Source of the DNA: Ectobius pallidus
Lineage: Eukaryota; Arthropoda; Insecta; Blattodea; Ectobiidae
Reading direction: 5' to 3'
DNA length: 64,000 bases
Assembly: GCA_964059195.1 (NCBI GenBank)
Contig: CAXKWD010000002.1
Span: 162,942,559-163,006,558, forward strand
Shown: piece after piece, positions 22,677 through 32,327 of the stretch
How the letters are laid out: every line of letters starts with the position of its first letter
Position numbering within the stretch: position 1 is the stretch's first letter
Program-made: the position numbers and the translations under genes
Notes under the pieces: generated by a model
Databases searched by the model: none
The model's input: only the letters and a program-made list of their open reading frames with translations
What the model was told of the DNA's origin: nothing

Positions 22677-23765
22677 CAGTGCTTTCACTGTACGACTTGG
22701 TTGGCAATCGCACAGGCCGCTACACCGACACAGATTAACTGCATGCGGGGCCAGATCACGGTACTCCAGGCGAATCGATATATTTCCGTAATTGTAATCA
22801 CAATAAAATATGAAAATCTATATTAATAAAAGGAAGTGTCTGTCCTCCGTCTGTCTGTCTTCCGTCTGTCTGTCTTCCGTCTGTCTGTCCGCGATGCCCA
22901 GCGAAATCTACTCAACGCAGAGATCTGAAATTTTATACATAGGCGGACTAAAGGGTCGGAATGTGCACCTCGAAGCCGGAATTTTAATTTTCGCTTTAGT
23001 TCGTGAGTTATGAGTGAAAAACGGGCAGAAAACGTGTATTTATTCCGTTTTCGAAGCATGAGTTTTCAGTAATACAAATCAATTACACTATGGTAATATG
23101 AGAGTGAGAAATAAAATTTTCTGTCAAGTCAAGACACTCTTATGTAACCGGAATTTATTTTTCTTCTTATTTGCACTCCTCCCATGGATGGTAAATACGT
23201 AGAGGCAATGGAATGCAACATTCGACATCCTCCATGAGCCATAAAAAGCTATATCTAGCGTTTTCTGAGGGAATAGTCTGAGTTCCATATGTCGTTCTTC
23301 CTCATTTCGAATTCTACATACATATTATATAAGGACATAGAGTTTCAACATCGAAAGTCCTGCAGAAGTTAATTTCATATTACAAAATACCAAACCCGGG
23401 CGACGCCGGGCCATTTAAGCTAGTATAAAATAAAAATACAAACTTACCTTATCACAGGGGATGTTGGAAATGCCGTCCTTCTGCATCATTACATCTACGT
23501 CACCTTTTGAGGAAATTGCTATTCACACGCAGTAGTTCTAATGTATAATTATGTTGTGGCATTTTTAAAACACTTCAAGCAAAACTAAAAACTACTTTAA
23601 CCATAAGAAAACACAAACACTGCTGTAATAATTATTCACATGTGAACACAATCAGATCACATGCTAGACTTCAGCGGTGAGATGAGGCATCACTCTGGAG
23701 CTTGATGCATGAGTCACGGAGTCGGCCCGCGCGATTGCTGGCCAAGTCGTACAGTGAAAGCACTG
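22677..23765. mobile_element. TA-flanked non-autonomous DNA element with ~45-bp TIRs
   Basis: The ends CAGTGCTTTCACTGTACGAC and the inverse lie inside TA dinucleotides (22675-22676 and 23766-23767). The match continues about 45 bases with a few differences. No transposase frame is visible. A Helitron-like element sits inside. The TA target suggests Tc1/mariner relatives. Confidence 0.7.
22817..23423 (+). mobile_element. Non-autonomous Helitron/Helentron-like element
   Basis: It starts TCTATATTAATAAAAGGAAG and ends in a hairpin CCCGG-loop-CCGGG (about 23395-23410) followed nine bases later by CTAG. It sits between A and T, as Helitron insertions do, without a target duplication. A CTGTCTGTCTTCCGT-type microsatellite (22842-22890) lies near the 5' end, a common trait of such families. 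No Rep-helicase is encoded. Confidence 0.65.
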
Positions 23766-23789
23766 TAATACTAATGGTCGAGAACTTCA

Positions 23790-23955
23790 TCCCATGAGGG
23801 GACAAGGCCTACTACCCATGTTGCATCTTCTTCCTCCATTCTTCTACATTGGCAGATGGTTGTCTTCATGACTGAAACTGCTATTTCTTTATCAAGTGGC
23901 TCCTCGTCTTCATGAGGCTATGTGCACCTTGGTCCAGAATTCTATACCTTAGAAA
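23790..23955 (-). mobile_element. Diverged, truncated copy of SINE family A
   Basis: Blocks 'ttgtcttcatgactgaaactgc', cut short here as TTCATGACTGAAACTGC, and 'tttatcaagtggctcctc' align to the reverse complement of 30796-31100 with many changes. Confidence 0.6.
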
Positions 23956-24327
23956 AATGGTGATACATGGTATAACATATGGAAAGAATCTTGGCTATAG
24001 GCTAAATAAAATTCAGAGAAATGAATAATGAATAGTTTATTGTTATTGCTGCTTTACAAGTTATGGATAAGTCAGATATATATATATATATATTATGAAC
24101 TACATAACATGTATTAATAAACTTCATTTTTATGCAATGTGAGAATAGTTGATTTATGTAAGTTGATCTTTCCACCTTATGCCCTCAATATAGTCTAGGA
24201 AATCCAAGAATGTTACCATTAACGTTTACAATATTATATGCTGTTAATCTTTATATTCTCATATAAGTAACAATGTGCAATCTTTTAGCCTATTGTGATT
24301 ACTTAATTTGTCTTGTGACCAGTTATA

Positions 24328-24935
24328 ATAATAAATTAGTATTGCGCACAATGTGCATTGTGAGTAAATCAGTCTTCGCAGCAGAAAGCGGTTAGGGATT
24401 CGTTTCGCCTCTTGCAGTTTAGTGCATGGTACCTGTCGCATGCTTCACCACATTTAGTGCACACGCATCCCGCTCCTGGGTCGTGATAATGTTTAGTGGC
24501 ACACAACTTAAAATGGAAACCGTGGACTGAGAATCTTGTCGCCGCATGCCTCAGCTTATATCCCCCCTGCATCCATTCACGGTTCACAAATGCATCCGTG
24601 CTGTAGAATTCCTCCCATATAGTTGCCTTCTTTGATTTCAAGGCCTCCAGGGCATCTACGTATGCCTTCGTCACAGGCAGTAACATTTGAACATGCAGCT
24701 CCTCAATAAAGAATGGTTCTCTTGCCAGTTCATAAATAAGACGTGATGGTGTATATTTCGACACGCAGAGCACTCTCTTTAGGTATCCCGCCTTCACTTT
24801 CTCCAAGAGTTCCAATTATTTAGCTCGTAGATGAGGCCATACATGTTCTATGCCATAGGTCGCCACTGGTTTGACTTTCAGGTTAAAGAGTTTTACTGCC
24901 GTTCCAATAGATAGTTTGCCGGGATGGTTGATGTC
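24328..24935 (-). mobile_element. 5'-truncated non-LTR retrotransposon tail with 14-bp TSD
   Basis: It is flanked by TGTGACCAGTTATA at 24314-24327 and 24936-24949. The minus-strand frame 24815-24369 (148 residues) is the C-terminal end of a retrotransposon polyprotein. It has K-A-G-Y-L-K-R-V-L-C-V-S-K-Y-T-P-S-R and ends in a C-T-K-C-G-E-A-C-D-R-Y-H-A-L-N-C zinc-knuckle-like motif. A short TAT-repeat tail (24339-24328) follows a 'gcacattgtgcgcaat' hairpin-forming word. It is dead by truncation. Confidence 0.8.
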
Positions 24936-25341
24936 TGTGACCAGTTATAGCATCACCATTATTAGGCTTATACGTTAGAAATATAATCAACTCTATCAAG
25001 TAACTTCCATTCTATTTGCCTGTATAATTTATAAAACATAGTTCATAACAGGGTTAAAAGGCATATTTACATTATGTTTGAAAAACAGTCTAATCTGATT
25101 AGCTTAACCTGTAAGATCTTTATTTCTAAAATGCTGTTCCATCTATTCCTGTAGACCTATGCACTTAATAGATTAGCTTATTCATTATCAAATAATATTT
25201 AAAAGAATTCATTATAGGCTTAAAAAAGCTTTAACAATTTGTGTAAAATCTCTTCAAAAAATTCATAATAATTCTATCTATTATATTCTTCATTTACATT
25301 CAATTACAATTTTGATTGTAAGATACAGTTTGTAACATAAT

Positions 25342-25700
25342 CTGAGTGTGTTCAAAAACAGGGTGCTTAGGAAAATATTTGGGCCTACGGGAGAGATGAA
25401 AATGGGGACTGGAGAAAACTGCATAACGACGAGCTTCGTAATCTGTACTCGCCACCAGATATAGTAAGGAAAATTAAATCACAGGGAATGAAATGGGCTA
25501 AACATGTTGTGCGTATGGGGGGAGGAAAGACATCTAAAAAATGCTGAGTGGGAGACCCAAAGGGAAATGACCACTTGGAAGACTTAGACGTAGGTGGAAG
25601 GAAAATATTACGATAGATTTAAGGGAAGTAGGATTTGTGGGGAATAGTAGGATGGAATTAGTACAGAATTGGGTTGAATGCCAGGTGCAAGGGTATTTTA
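25342..25700 (+). pseudogene. C-terminal region of an RTE-like endonuclease-reverse transcriptase
   Basis: Read in shifting frames it gives R-V-L-R-K-I-F-G-P, L-H-N-D-E-L-R-N-L-Y-S-S-P-D-I-V, G-M-K-W-A-K-H-V-V-R-M, G-R-P-K-G, R-R-R-W-K-E-N and L-R-E-V-G. This is the highly conserved tail of a retrotransposon family abundant in insects, especially cockroaches as far as I recall. At least two frameshifts. The polymerase core is absent. Confidence 0.75.
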
Positions 25701-25734
25701 TTTTTATTGTGGAATATTAGGTGACATACCAATC

Positions 25735-25865
25735 GCAATTACGCATTACCGGCGTTGAGCAGCGGCTACAGGCATGATGGCATGACCTGCGGGGAAGCAG
25801 GGCAGGCGGCAAGCGGGAAGCGGCCAGGCGAGTGGAAAGGGGAACTCGTGGGGCGCAAAGTTCCA
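25735..25865. other. GC-rich patch
   Basis: The run has repeated CGGC, GGCGG and GCGG words and a composition clearly unlike its AT-rich surroundings. No open frame of note. Confidence 0.5.
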
Positions 25866-26863
25866 TTATTCCCATTTTATTCCATAATCTAGTAATATTT
25901 TACTTTTACAAAGACTGATGTTAGGATCATTAGCGAAATTGATTAGGCCTACACACAACATTTTAGACTTAATTTTAAATTTAATTCTACAAACTGTAGC
26001 CTATTGGGGTTATAACCAAAATTGTGACTGAATGTAGGCCTAAATTAAGAATAGAACAGATAGAATCCTTTAGAAATCTGAAGAGATTTTACATGATTTG
26101 GTAAAGATGTTTTAAATAACCTAATCTATTAAGTGCACATATAGGCCTATAGGGATAGATGAAACAATTTGATGGAAAAGGATTCTAGCAATCAAGTTAA
26201 GCTAATCAGATTTAGACTGTTATTCAAACATAATGTAAATGCATTTTTTAACCCTGTCATGAACTATGTTTTTAAATTATAGAGGCAAATAGAATGCAAG
26301 TTACTTGGTAGAGTTGATTATATAACTAACGTAGGCCTAAAGCTCTATCCACAATGTGCAGTTGGCAGTCTGTAGTTGGTAGTCAAAGTAAAAGTGTAGT
26401 GAGTAATGTACGCCATTCACAAAGTACAGTTGCAGTCAGCAGTCGAGAAATTCATCTTCGACTACCGACTGCAAGTTACATATTACGAGATTGAAAATTA
26501 TTTACTAGTGCAAAGAAATAGATTAGGTTACTATGAAAAGCAAGATGTGTTTATTATAGCCTAGATATTGTGCGCTATAAATCGATTCCTTCCCATTATT
26601 TGTACTGTAAAATGTTTCCCTAACCTCAATGTTGGCTCAACTTACTGGCAACATTCCCTGGATTTCTTAGACTATATAATGAGGGCATAACGTGGAAAGA
26701 CTTACATAAATTTATATAACGTGTTTACATGAAATACTAAGGCCTACGGTAACATGCACGGTATAATAAATCAAAATACTTGATTCTGACACATAACTGC
26801 ATGCTCCATATATGCAGGTTTGAAATCTTGAAAATCCCAATTGATCTTGCGAACTGTTCCAAT

Positions 26864-26934
26864 TTAGTTGGAATTTCGTTGCTTATGCTCCTCCTCTGCT
26901 TTGATTTCCTTCTGCCTTGATTTCAGTAAATCAT
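26864..26934 (-). CDS. Possible terminal coding exon
   Basis: On the minus strand a pyrimidine run and TTTCAG acceptor (26940-26935) precede a 71-base stretch ending in TAA (26866-26864). After two bases completing a split codon it reads D-L-L-K-S-R-Q-K-E-I-K-A-E-E-E-H-K-Q-R-N-S-N. The charged, helix-forming character is gene-like. No partner exon was identified. It could belong to a spliced transposase of the surrounding element, or be chance. Confidence 0.3.
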
Positions 26935-27161
26935 CTGAAACAAATAAAGGTACCCCTTCAATTATAATGTAAATTTAGAATAGCCTATAAATGATAGGCC
27001 TATTTATTTTTTAGAGGCTGTATTTCATGCAACACTCATAATACAGTATTGTGTAAAAATGATAACGTTATATATTCAGAGAACAATCAAAGGGCTTACC
27101 TAATATTATGTAAAAGAATGAGAATCAAACAGCATTCGGCTTCTTCCTGAATACAATCAAG

Positions 27162-27203
27162 ATGGCGATTGACGGTTATGCGATGTTTGCGTGGTTCGTC
27201 CAG
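27162..27203 (+). CDS. Possible first coding exon with consensus donor
   Basis: Plus strand: ATG in a purine-rich context (AAGATGG) opens 14 codons (M-A-I-D-G-Y-A-M-F-A-W-F-V-Q) ending at CAG|GTAAGAG, a consensus splice donor. The short hydrophobic start is unlike its AT-rich surroundings. No downstream exon was found, so this is tentative. Confidence 0.3.
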
Positions 27204-27896
27204 GTAAGAGCTATGCCGGAAATTTCCGAAGGACTTAAGCAGGATGAGAAGCTTGAATAATTAATGAATTAACACGGTTTTATTTTATAGGAAATAAAAA
27301 TTTAACGCTTATAATGTTATTTCAACACTTTTTAATTTTAACATAAATGCGATTATATTCCAACGAAATGTATTGTTGGGCCAACAATCATAACCCCAAC
27401 GGTAGGGCGAGCGCGCGTTGGGGCAACAATCATGACCCCAACGGTAGGATGAGCGCCTGAGCCAAACGAAAAATGCATTGCCCAAAGGAGGAAATTACAA
27501 CGAACCTTTTCCCAACATATCCCTACCATGCCGACCAAATCCCTCCGTTGGGCCAACTAAGTGTGCTACTAGGGTACTAGTTGTATTTATTTATTTATTC
27601 TCAATTTAGCCCAAGTACATCTACATACCACAGCTGTTTATACTTGTTTAAAGAAGTGTACATCAGGTTCTGTAGATAAACCATATAACTATTAACGTAT
27701 ATCTGTTTGCTATTATTGATGTGTTTACATTCACTGTTAATGGACATGATAAAGAATGCAACAGCGGTGGTGAGTCAAGGTATGTAAATTTTTAATTTGA
27801 CATTTGCCTTTAAGACTGGGTTGTCCATGAAAAAACCCAAATGAAATGGGCTAGCCATATGGTAGGAACCTGGTACCTCCCGAATGCAAGACCAAG

Positions 27897-28270
27897 ATGC
27901 AGATTAAGTACAGAGAAATGGGAAATGGAGTGGCAAACATCAATCAACAAGGCACAAACAATATCATTCTTCGTGAGAGTGAAGGAAAATCTTAAACTCA
28001 AGTTTTCACATTTTCAAACGTAATGGCACTGCTCACCGGACATGGTAAGATCAAAGCCATTTTCATCAATTTAAGATTGTCGAAAATGCAATGTGCTTGT
28101 GGAGCCGGAGTCCAGAGAGTAGACCACGTTATACACACTGCAATAAATTGAATCACAAAAGGAAAACTCTAATAGAAAGTGTTTCGTAAAGGCTGGAGAA
28201 TGGCCTTTGGATTTTGCAAAACTTCAAAGGTTGCATAATAAATATGTAAACATCATACTTTTAGCATGCA
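27897..28270 (+). pseudogene. C-terminal end of a non-LTR retrotransposon (post-RNase H region)
   Basis: Frames give K-W-E-M-E-W-Q-T-S-I-N-K-A-Q-T, then L-L-T-G-H-G-K-I-K-A, then C-A-C-G-A-G-V-Q-R-V-D-H-V-I. This is the order found at the end of I/jockey-type proteins with an RNase H domain ('T-G-H-G...', then C-x-C-G...x-x-x-H-x-x). Frameshifts and stops follow 28150. No upstream domains are nearby. Confidence 0.6.
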
Positions 28271-28431
28271 GAATTACTTGTAATTTTAACAAAACATGCT
28301 GTTAAAAACAAAAATTTACAAAAACCCTCGTGCATTTGCTTCAAAATTTAAAAGATTGTTTAGTGTAATAAATCAAATTATCCAAGAAAAAGGAAGGGAA
28401 AAACAATAACATTTTCATCAGTTGTATTGGA

Positions 28432-28535
28432 TCTTCTCTTTGTGTCTTCAGTGCTATTATACATTAAGTGGTGTCATGGATACTTCTCTTTGTGTATTTA
28501 GAGCTATTAAATATTAAGTGGAGTCATGGAAATGC
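28432..28535 (+). repeat. Two tandem ~51-bp units
   Basis: 'cttctctttgtgt' begins each unit and 'agtggngtcatgga' ends each. The two differ at about eight positions. The wider stretch 28271-29156 holds no gene I can recognise. Confidence 0.7.
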
Positions 28536-29164
28536 AATAGGAATGCATATAGCACAGATGAAACTGGATGAAGGAGAAGATTTATGAAGCAATCTACGGC
28601 ATTCTGAAATGGATGAGTTATGATTCCTAAGATTCCTAATGAAATAAATAAATAATTTAAAACTTGGGAAAAAGTGAAGGAGTGGATAAAAGGCAACATG
28701 CTTAGTAATTAACACAATATCGGAGCTTCAATGATATATTTATGTATGGTAAAATGACATTTTCATGTTGATAATTTTAGTGATATTTTTTACCAGTATA
28801 AGGACATATAGTAAATGCTTGCATTTCATTATGATTATAGGAATTGATCCTACAAGAATTTTAATTATACTACAAAGAAGGAAGTCCTATGCCCAAAGAA
28901 ACTAAAAACTTTTTAAGATACTAACTTTTTGAAACTTATTTTGAAGCAAAATCAGAGCCTGTTGATGAAGGTTGGCATTACTTCATGAAAGAAAAATCAT
29001 TGATTTTTCAAACAAACATATACCCATTTGAAAACACTTTCAACAGCTTTACCTAAACAAGAAAGATATATCCTGATGATCAGTGATCTTTCCGTCATCA
29101 AATTAACATCCCTCCTTGAATTTCAGATATAAAACACATCTTGCTTTCAACAAATTAAATGACT

Positions 29165-29914
29165 CAGTGCTTTAGTTGGAAAAAAATATTTGCGGGAGCT
29201 CACCAAAATACGTAACATCATACTAGAGTATAGAGTATATTTGCATGGATCTACCGAGAAACTGACCGCTGCTATTCAAAATATCTCACCAAAGACGGTG
29301 CCTAAAATAGGGGTTAACCCGTAAACAACTTTCACCCTCAAGGCCTCAACTCCTACAACTGCAACCTTTTCTTGCATTCCAAGAATTCAGGATCAGTCAG
29401 AATCCTCTAGTGCAGCATTTCTCAACCTATGGTCCTGGTGCATATGGTCCGCAGACATAATTTAAAAATATCATAAAGAAAGTAGAAAGTAAAGAAGTAA
29501 AACTCCGGTTTTAATATTTTTCCAATTCAATAACTGTGTTTCCGTCAAATTAAAAAAAAAAGTATTTAGATTTATTTCGTTGTAATGACCTATAATTAAT
29601 ACCCCAAATATTAAGAATATAGGCCTACATATAGCCTACTTTTAAAAATGGGATTAAAATTAGGGGTCCGTAATTTTTTTAAGACATTTTAGAGGTCCTT
29701 GGGTTCAAAAAGCTTGAGAAACACTGCTCTATTGGAAATGAAATACAGAAACAAAGTTGCCGCATTATTTATACAGTGGAACATTTCTTCAATGTTCAAT
29801 TCATGTCTGTGGGGGTGAGATCTCCAATTTAAAAAAAAAATAGAAATGAGGAACATTGAGCAAAATATTTCCCGGAGCACAGCTCCGGTGAGCTCCGGCC
29901 CAACTAAAGCACTG
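29165..29914. mobile_element. hAT-type miniature element with a second one nested inside
   Basis: The ends CAGTGCTTTAGTTGG and the inverse are flanked by the perfect 8-bp duplication AAATGACT (29157-29164 and 29915-29922). A short palindrome 'ggtgagctccgg' is subterminal. It has no transposase. Confidence 0.85.
29413..29726. mobile_element. Nested 314-bp hAT-type miniature element
   Basis: The ends are CAGCATTTCTCAACC and GCTTGAGAAACACTG, with flanks CTCTAGTG (29405-29412) and CTCTATTG (29727-29734): an 8-bp duplication with one mismatch. TTTCTCAA-type termini are classic for hAT elements. It interrupts the element at 29165-29914. Confidence 0.8.
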
Positions 29915-30177
29915 AAATGACTACAACATGAGAAATGCCTAGATTCATGTGTGATTCAAATGTGTACATGTGATTTCAACAACTTGAACTTCAGAAATAA
30001 TGTGAAATATGTGGTTGCACTGGAATTAATTTTGAAGAAAACGGGTGTAATTAGTTCATTAAATCACTTTAATGAAAGTAGTTACGAAACCTACTGTCAT
30101 CATGTAAACTAGCTTTTAGACTCCTATTTCCTGTTTTGGGGGATTATTTCCCAGATGGTATTGTATGCTTACCTTAA

Positions 30178-30179
<2 letters not shown>

Positions 30180-30210
<31 letters not shown>
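30180..30210. repeat. TA microsatellite
   Basis: About fifteen AT units lie immediately left of the hAT element at 30214 and contribute to its target duplication. Confidence 0.9.
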
Positions 30211-30213
<3 letters not shown>

Positions 30214-30215
<2 letters not shown>

Positions 30216-31371
30216 GTGCTTTTTTTGTGACGGTACGCAACGGTACGGAGTACCGGTACCTTTTTTATCCTTAAAAAAATTGGATATTACCCGGAATATT
30301 CCTATCACAATTCCTATAAAATTATGGCCTATTACTTAAAATCAAGCTTGTTTGTTGGTTTTGTTAGATTTCTACATACATAATAGCCTACATACAAGCA
30401 CATTATAGTTTCTGTAAATTGCCGTGGCTACTGGACTCATGGACTGCAAAAGAGTTGGGGTTGGTTTTTCCAGCCCTCAGCAAACAGCTCCTGAGGCCAA
30501 GGCCATTCTAACAGTACAGGTATTGCACCAAGTGCAGATAATGCTAATGTAGTAACAAGCAAGTAGTAAATAGCTAACCACCATAGTTAATCAGGGGTTA
30601 GTGCGTATTTAAATTTAGCTGCATTCGTTGCTTACATATAATTTGAAAAGGAAACTCTTCATTTCTGTTGCAGAGGCAAGTGAATTCACAGTTGTTTAGT
30701 ACAATTTTAGGATCAAGGTTAGCACGTGGTTCACAAGTAGAGAAGTGAAATGAGCAAAATATGTAATTGTTTTGAACCGGTAGGGCCTACTCAATTTAGC
30801 GTAGCTGACTACAGATCCGTCGGCCCGGGTTCGATTCCCGGTACCTCCTCGGATTTTTCTGAGGTAGGGAGGTCTGGTAGGAGTGCACTCAGCCTCGTGA
30901 TTCCAAATTGAGGAGCTACTTGATAGAGAAGTAGCGGCTCCGGTCATGAAAACCACCAATAACGGCCGTGGGTGTCGGCATGCTGACCACATGCCCCCCA
31001 ATCCTGCCATCTGCCTACGGGAGATGACGCAGCGGTCGGGTGGTAGGCCAAGTTCCTCCAGGGATGTAGCGCCACGGAGTTTAGTTTTTTTTTAGTTTTT
31101 TAGGGCCTACTCAATAAAAGAGTGCATGACAATGTTTTTGAAGTATCTCATAAACCTGCAAACAGTGAATAAAATTAATCTTTAGAAAACGTCGCAAGTA
31201 CCGGTAATTTTACTGCAATTCAGGGGAGAAACATTTGTGGCCATGATGGGAACGACTATTCGACATTAACTCAGAAAAATTACTTCTGGAAGAAGTGTGG
31301 GACCTCCCGTGTGATTCAGTTAAAAAGTTTCAGTGAGTACCGCCACCTTTTTTGTTAGAAAAAAAGCACTG
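30214..31371. mobile_element. hAT-type non-autonomous element hosting a SINE
   Basis: It starts CAGTGCTTTTTTTGTGACGG and ends AGAAAAAAAGCACTG, flanked by the perfect 8-bp duplication TATACACA (30206-30213 and 31372-31379). Subterminal 'acggtac' words recur. No transposase is visible. A SINE with its own duplication sits at 30796-31100. Confidence 0.85.
30796..31100 (+). mobile_element. tRNA-derived SINE, family A reference copy
   Basis: It is flanked by the perfect 15-bp duplication TAGGGCCTACTCAAT (30781-30795 and 31101-31115). The 5' part has a polymerase III A box (TTAGCGTAGCTGAC, 30796-30809) and B box (GGGTTCGATTCCCG, 30827-30840) at tRNA-like spacing. The body runs 260 bases to a T-rich tail (31081-31100). 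Related truncated copies occur at 21430, 23790 and 41300 on the minus strand. The 5' end appears slightly shortened relative to a tRNA. Confidence 0.9.
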
Positions 31372-31381
31372 TATACACATA

Positions 31382-31640
31382 TCCGGGGTGCGCGGGCAAA
31401 GAGAGTTAAGTCCACTTTCTTGTTACTGAGAATTAGAGTGACTTAACACACTATACCAGCCCAACATAGCTTTAGAGAAGGATAAACCCATGAGGCACAC
31501 ATTCATAACTACCGTACAATTTTGAATATAACTTACTGGACTTAACACAAATGTAGAGAACATTTTTATCTATAACTCTATGGACATATCTAAATTTTTT
31601 AGGATGGTGGACTTAACTCTCTTTGCCTGCGCACCCCGGA
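31382..31640. mobile_element. 259-bp TA-flanked miniature element with ~34-bp TIRs
   Basis: The termini TCCGGGGTGCGCGGGCAAAG and the inverse match over at least 34 bases with one difference. TA lies on each side (31380-31381 and 31641-31642). The GC-rich ends contrast with an AT-rich centre. It begins three bases after the target duplication of the preceding hAT element. Confidence 0.85.
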
Positions 31641-31642
31641 TA

Positions 31643-32229
31643 TATAAACTGCCATTCTTAGGTTTGTTGTGTTCTTGAGAATCCATAGAAACCAAATATG
31701 AATTCACTTAGTTCTTTAAATGTTCAAAAAGTATTAAAATGAGAGAAAATACAACATTCTTTAATCTAAAACATGGTTTATATCACACTTTAAGCGAGAT
31801 GTAGCTACTGGAAGACAAGAATTACAAATGAAAAGGTGATGCAGGAAATGTTGTTACATCATAGTAGACTAACGAACTTGACAGAGATAGTGAAGTAGGG
31901 TCTCCCAATTGCTTTCAAGAATTTCTTCCTCACACCCCTGCTTTAATGCTAGAATTCCATTTGTGGGGCTTGCAGGTTCCATAGTGAAATGTCTCACTAA
32001 ATTAATATATTATGTCAACTTTTTATAAATGAAATACATGTATTTCTACACACTCTTTAGAGGTATGAAATTCGAAAATAATTTTGAATTGCTGTTGGCA
32101 GTGCTGATAGAAATACTGATACAATGAGATGGTAGATCTGAGTGAGCCATTGAGAGTGATGGAATAACAAGCCATGGCCCACATAACAAGTCCGATGCAA
32201 CTTCCACTGTAATATACCATCTGGGAAAG
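31643..32229. other. Gene-free stretch left of the ORF1 element
   Basis: No recognised gene or repeat. Long minus-strand open frames here lack motifs. Confidence 0.4.
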
Positions 32230-32327
32230 CATAACTCTGCATTGCGAGTACTAAGTAAGCAACAGTTGGGGGAAGACGTGTGTGGACTGAGCTCCGGAAG
32301 ATTTGTGTAAAAGTGACATAAGGGACA

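Larger units (their letters stand above)
24150..26715. repeat. Large imperfect inverted repeat (long TIR or foldback structure)
   Basis: 24150-24250 mirrors 26635-26715 (blocks around 'ttatgccctcaatatagtct'). 24950-25340 mirrors 25985-26345 (blocks 'tttacattatgtttgaa' and 'gcacttaatagattag'). The left arm is split by a retrotransposon fragment with its own TSD (24328-24935). The space between the arms (25342-25985) holds an RTE-like tail and a GC-rich patch. Confidence 0.7.
21888..27576. mobile_element. Large composite element with 15-bp perfect TIRs
   Basis: The ends are TACCCTAGTAGCACA (21888-21902) and its exact inverse (27562-27576). Both subterminal regions (21900-22160 and 27350-27560) are full of GTTGG/CCAAC words such as 'gttgggccaa', which looks like an array of transposase-binding sites. 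Between them lie palindromes, a TA-flanked element with a Helitron-like insert, retrotransposon fragments and two possible short exons. No transposase is recognised and no target duplication is clear, so the superfamily is unassigned. It could also be two unrelated copies of the same terminus. Confidence 0.6.
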
